A stretch of 64,000 bases of DNA from Gilichinskyi gelida (GTDB lineage Bacteria > Acidobacteriota > Thermoanaerobaculia > Gp7-AA8): the NCBI GenBank assembly GCA_038040385.1, contig JBBPII010000006.1:1-64000 (forward strand). The letters are read 5' to 3'. Numbering within the stretch: position 1 is the stretch's first letter; each line of letters begins with the position of its first letter. Made by a program: the position numbers and the translations under genes. The notes under the pieces were generated by a model that saw only the letters and a list, made by a program, of their open reading frames with translations, made no database searches and was not told the origin of the DNA. This document shows, in pieces, positions 63,169 to 64,000 of the stretch.

Positions 63169-64000
63169 CTGCGCACGAAGCTCGCTCTCAGCACGCTCTG
63201 GAGCCTCATCGTCCTCCCGCTCATCTGCCTCGTCATCGCGTGGGGCCTTGGCGCGTACCAGTCCGCCGCCTTCCGCGACCAACTCCGGACGGCAGCGCCG
63301 AGCGTGACTGAAGAGAAACTCGCGGTGCTCGACGCGTACACGCTCTGCACCCTCTTCGATGACGTCCAGCGTGTCGCCGCTGATGGCTGCTACCACGCGG
63401 CTGTCGTGCACGGGATCGTGCGCGGCGCGCAGTCCGTGATCCTCGGCAGCGTCCTCCTGGTCATGCTGATCCTGCTCTTCGTCCGTCTCGTTCGAGGCCA
63501 CCTCCGTACCGTCGCACGTCTGCTCCCGTTCGTCGTGGTCGTCGTCGCGCTGTGGTTCGTCGCGCTGACCCTCGGGACTGCCGCCCTCATTCTCTTCACG
63601 ATCTTCGCGCTCTCCGCCGTCTTCGTCCCGATCGGAATCCTCAAGGTAATGATCGTGATCGCAGCGTTCGGTGGGGTCTTCAAAGCACTGCGCCCGCTCC
63701 CGAAGGTCGCCGCGGTCATCCGGTCCAACCGCGCTGACTACGACGGTATGCACCTACTCGCCTCTGACGCCGCGCCGCAGCTGCATGCGCTGATCGAGAA
63801 GGCAGCGGCGCGGGCCGGTGTCGCGCCGCCTGACCACGTGATCGTCGGGCTCCATCCGGGCGTGTGGCTGGCGATCACGCCCGGCACACTCGGCGGAAGG
63901 ACGCTCCGCGGCCGGTCACTCTACGTGTCGCTGCCCTTCTGTCGGCTGCTCACGCAGGCCGAGCTCGAAATGCTCGTTGCCGCGGAGCTGCTGAGCGTCC
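63169..64000 (+). CDS. partial M48-like membrane metallopeptidase homologue with altered active site
   Basis: An open frame that runs off the window end (277 codons seen). Membrane segments lie at about 5-25, 95-115 and 125-175; the C-terminal part reads 'GRSLYVSLPFCRLLTQAELEMLVAAEL', the position where M48 peptidases have HExxH. Here that site reads Ala-Glu-Leu-Leu-Ser, so both zinc His seem lost. No ATG, GTG or TTG lies in frame between the TAG at 63127-63129 and residue-like hydrophobic start, so CTG 63169 is taken; the start is unsure. It diverges from the STAND gene. Confidence 0.5.
   Translation, partial: MRTKLALSTLWSLIVLPLICLVIAWGLGAYQSAAFRDQLRTAAPSVTEEKLAVLDAYTLCTLFDDVQRVAADGCYHAAVVHGIVRGAQSVILGSVLLVMLILLFVRLVRGHLRTVARLLPFVVVVVALWFVALTLGTAALILFTIFALSAVFVPIGILKVMIVIAAFGGVFKALRPLPKVAAVIRSNRADYDGMHLLASDAAPQLHALIEKAAARAGVAPPDHVIVGLHPGVWLAITPGTLGGRTLRGRSLYVSLPFCRLLTQAELEMLVAAELLSV

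Overview
The window is high-GC DNA with dense, often overlapping genes and frequent GTG starts. Several traits fit an Acidobacteriota-like bacterium (Thermoanaerobaculia or Vicinamibacteria type): large secreted Calx-beta, Ig-like and SBBP-repeat proteins with 'H-x-x-ELR' tails, a caspase-kinase pair, and an RND/MMPL exporter. This placement is inference only; there is no rRNA or other marker.

Layout. (1) 1-14.3 kb looks like ordinary chromosome: asparagine synthetase, a Calx-beta autotransporter, a Sel1/pseudo-caspase followed by a Ser/Thr kinase-caspase fusion, a DUF6496 protein, a response regulator with a hybrid histidine kinase, MgtE and an MMPL exporter. (2) At 14294-14336 lies only the 3' part of a tRNA-Asn gene on the minus strand. 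It reads as the displaced end of an integrated element, so the accessory DNA probably begins here and runs rightwards. (3) 15.0-21.6 kb is a lower-GC type I restriction-modification operon, hsdR-hsdM-PIN protein-hsdS. (4) 21.8-25.8 kb is a minus-strand run of element-maintenance genes (RadC, ribbon-helix-helix, zinc proteins, XRE regulator, DUF2958, an N-terminally short SNF2 helicase). A plus-strand run faces away from it: HTH-membrane protein, DNA translocase, cytosine methyltransferase, XF1762-family protein, tyrosine recombinase. (5) A tRNA-Asp 3' fragment at 31014-31059 sits between two tyrosine recombinases and marks a second element end. (6) 31-41.5 kb is a mosaic: a metzincin lipoprotein, a J-domain protein, an IS91-type unit with its own recombinase inside a 16-bp perfect inverted repeat, a DUF5677 gene, two paralogous small genes and a catalytic-domain-only recombinase. 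(7) 41.5-50.6 kb carries secreted Ig-like proteins and a 1470-residue secreted protein with a metzincin motif. (8) 51.1-56.3 kb is a regulatory cluster: an HTH-TPR protein, a sigma factor, a zinc-finger/TPR anti-sigma candidate with a paralogous TPR part, and a lone peptide-binding lipoprotein. (9) 57.3-63.0 kb holds a 1650-residue STAND-type NTPase with a predicted N-terminal nuclease, followed by a uracil-DNA-glycosylase-like gene: the best candidate for an under-described anti-phage system here. A divergent, truncated M48-like membrane protein closes the window.

The region right of 14.3 kb behaves as a hot spot for integrative elements with defence cargo. Four tyrosine recombinases, one HUH transposase, two tRNA-derived ends and repeated 1- or 4-base stop/start overlaps support this. 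No CRISPR array, rRNA or intact tRNA gene was found.
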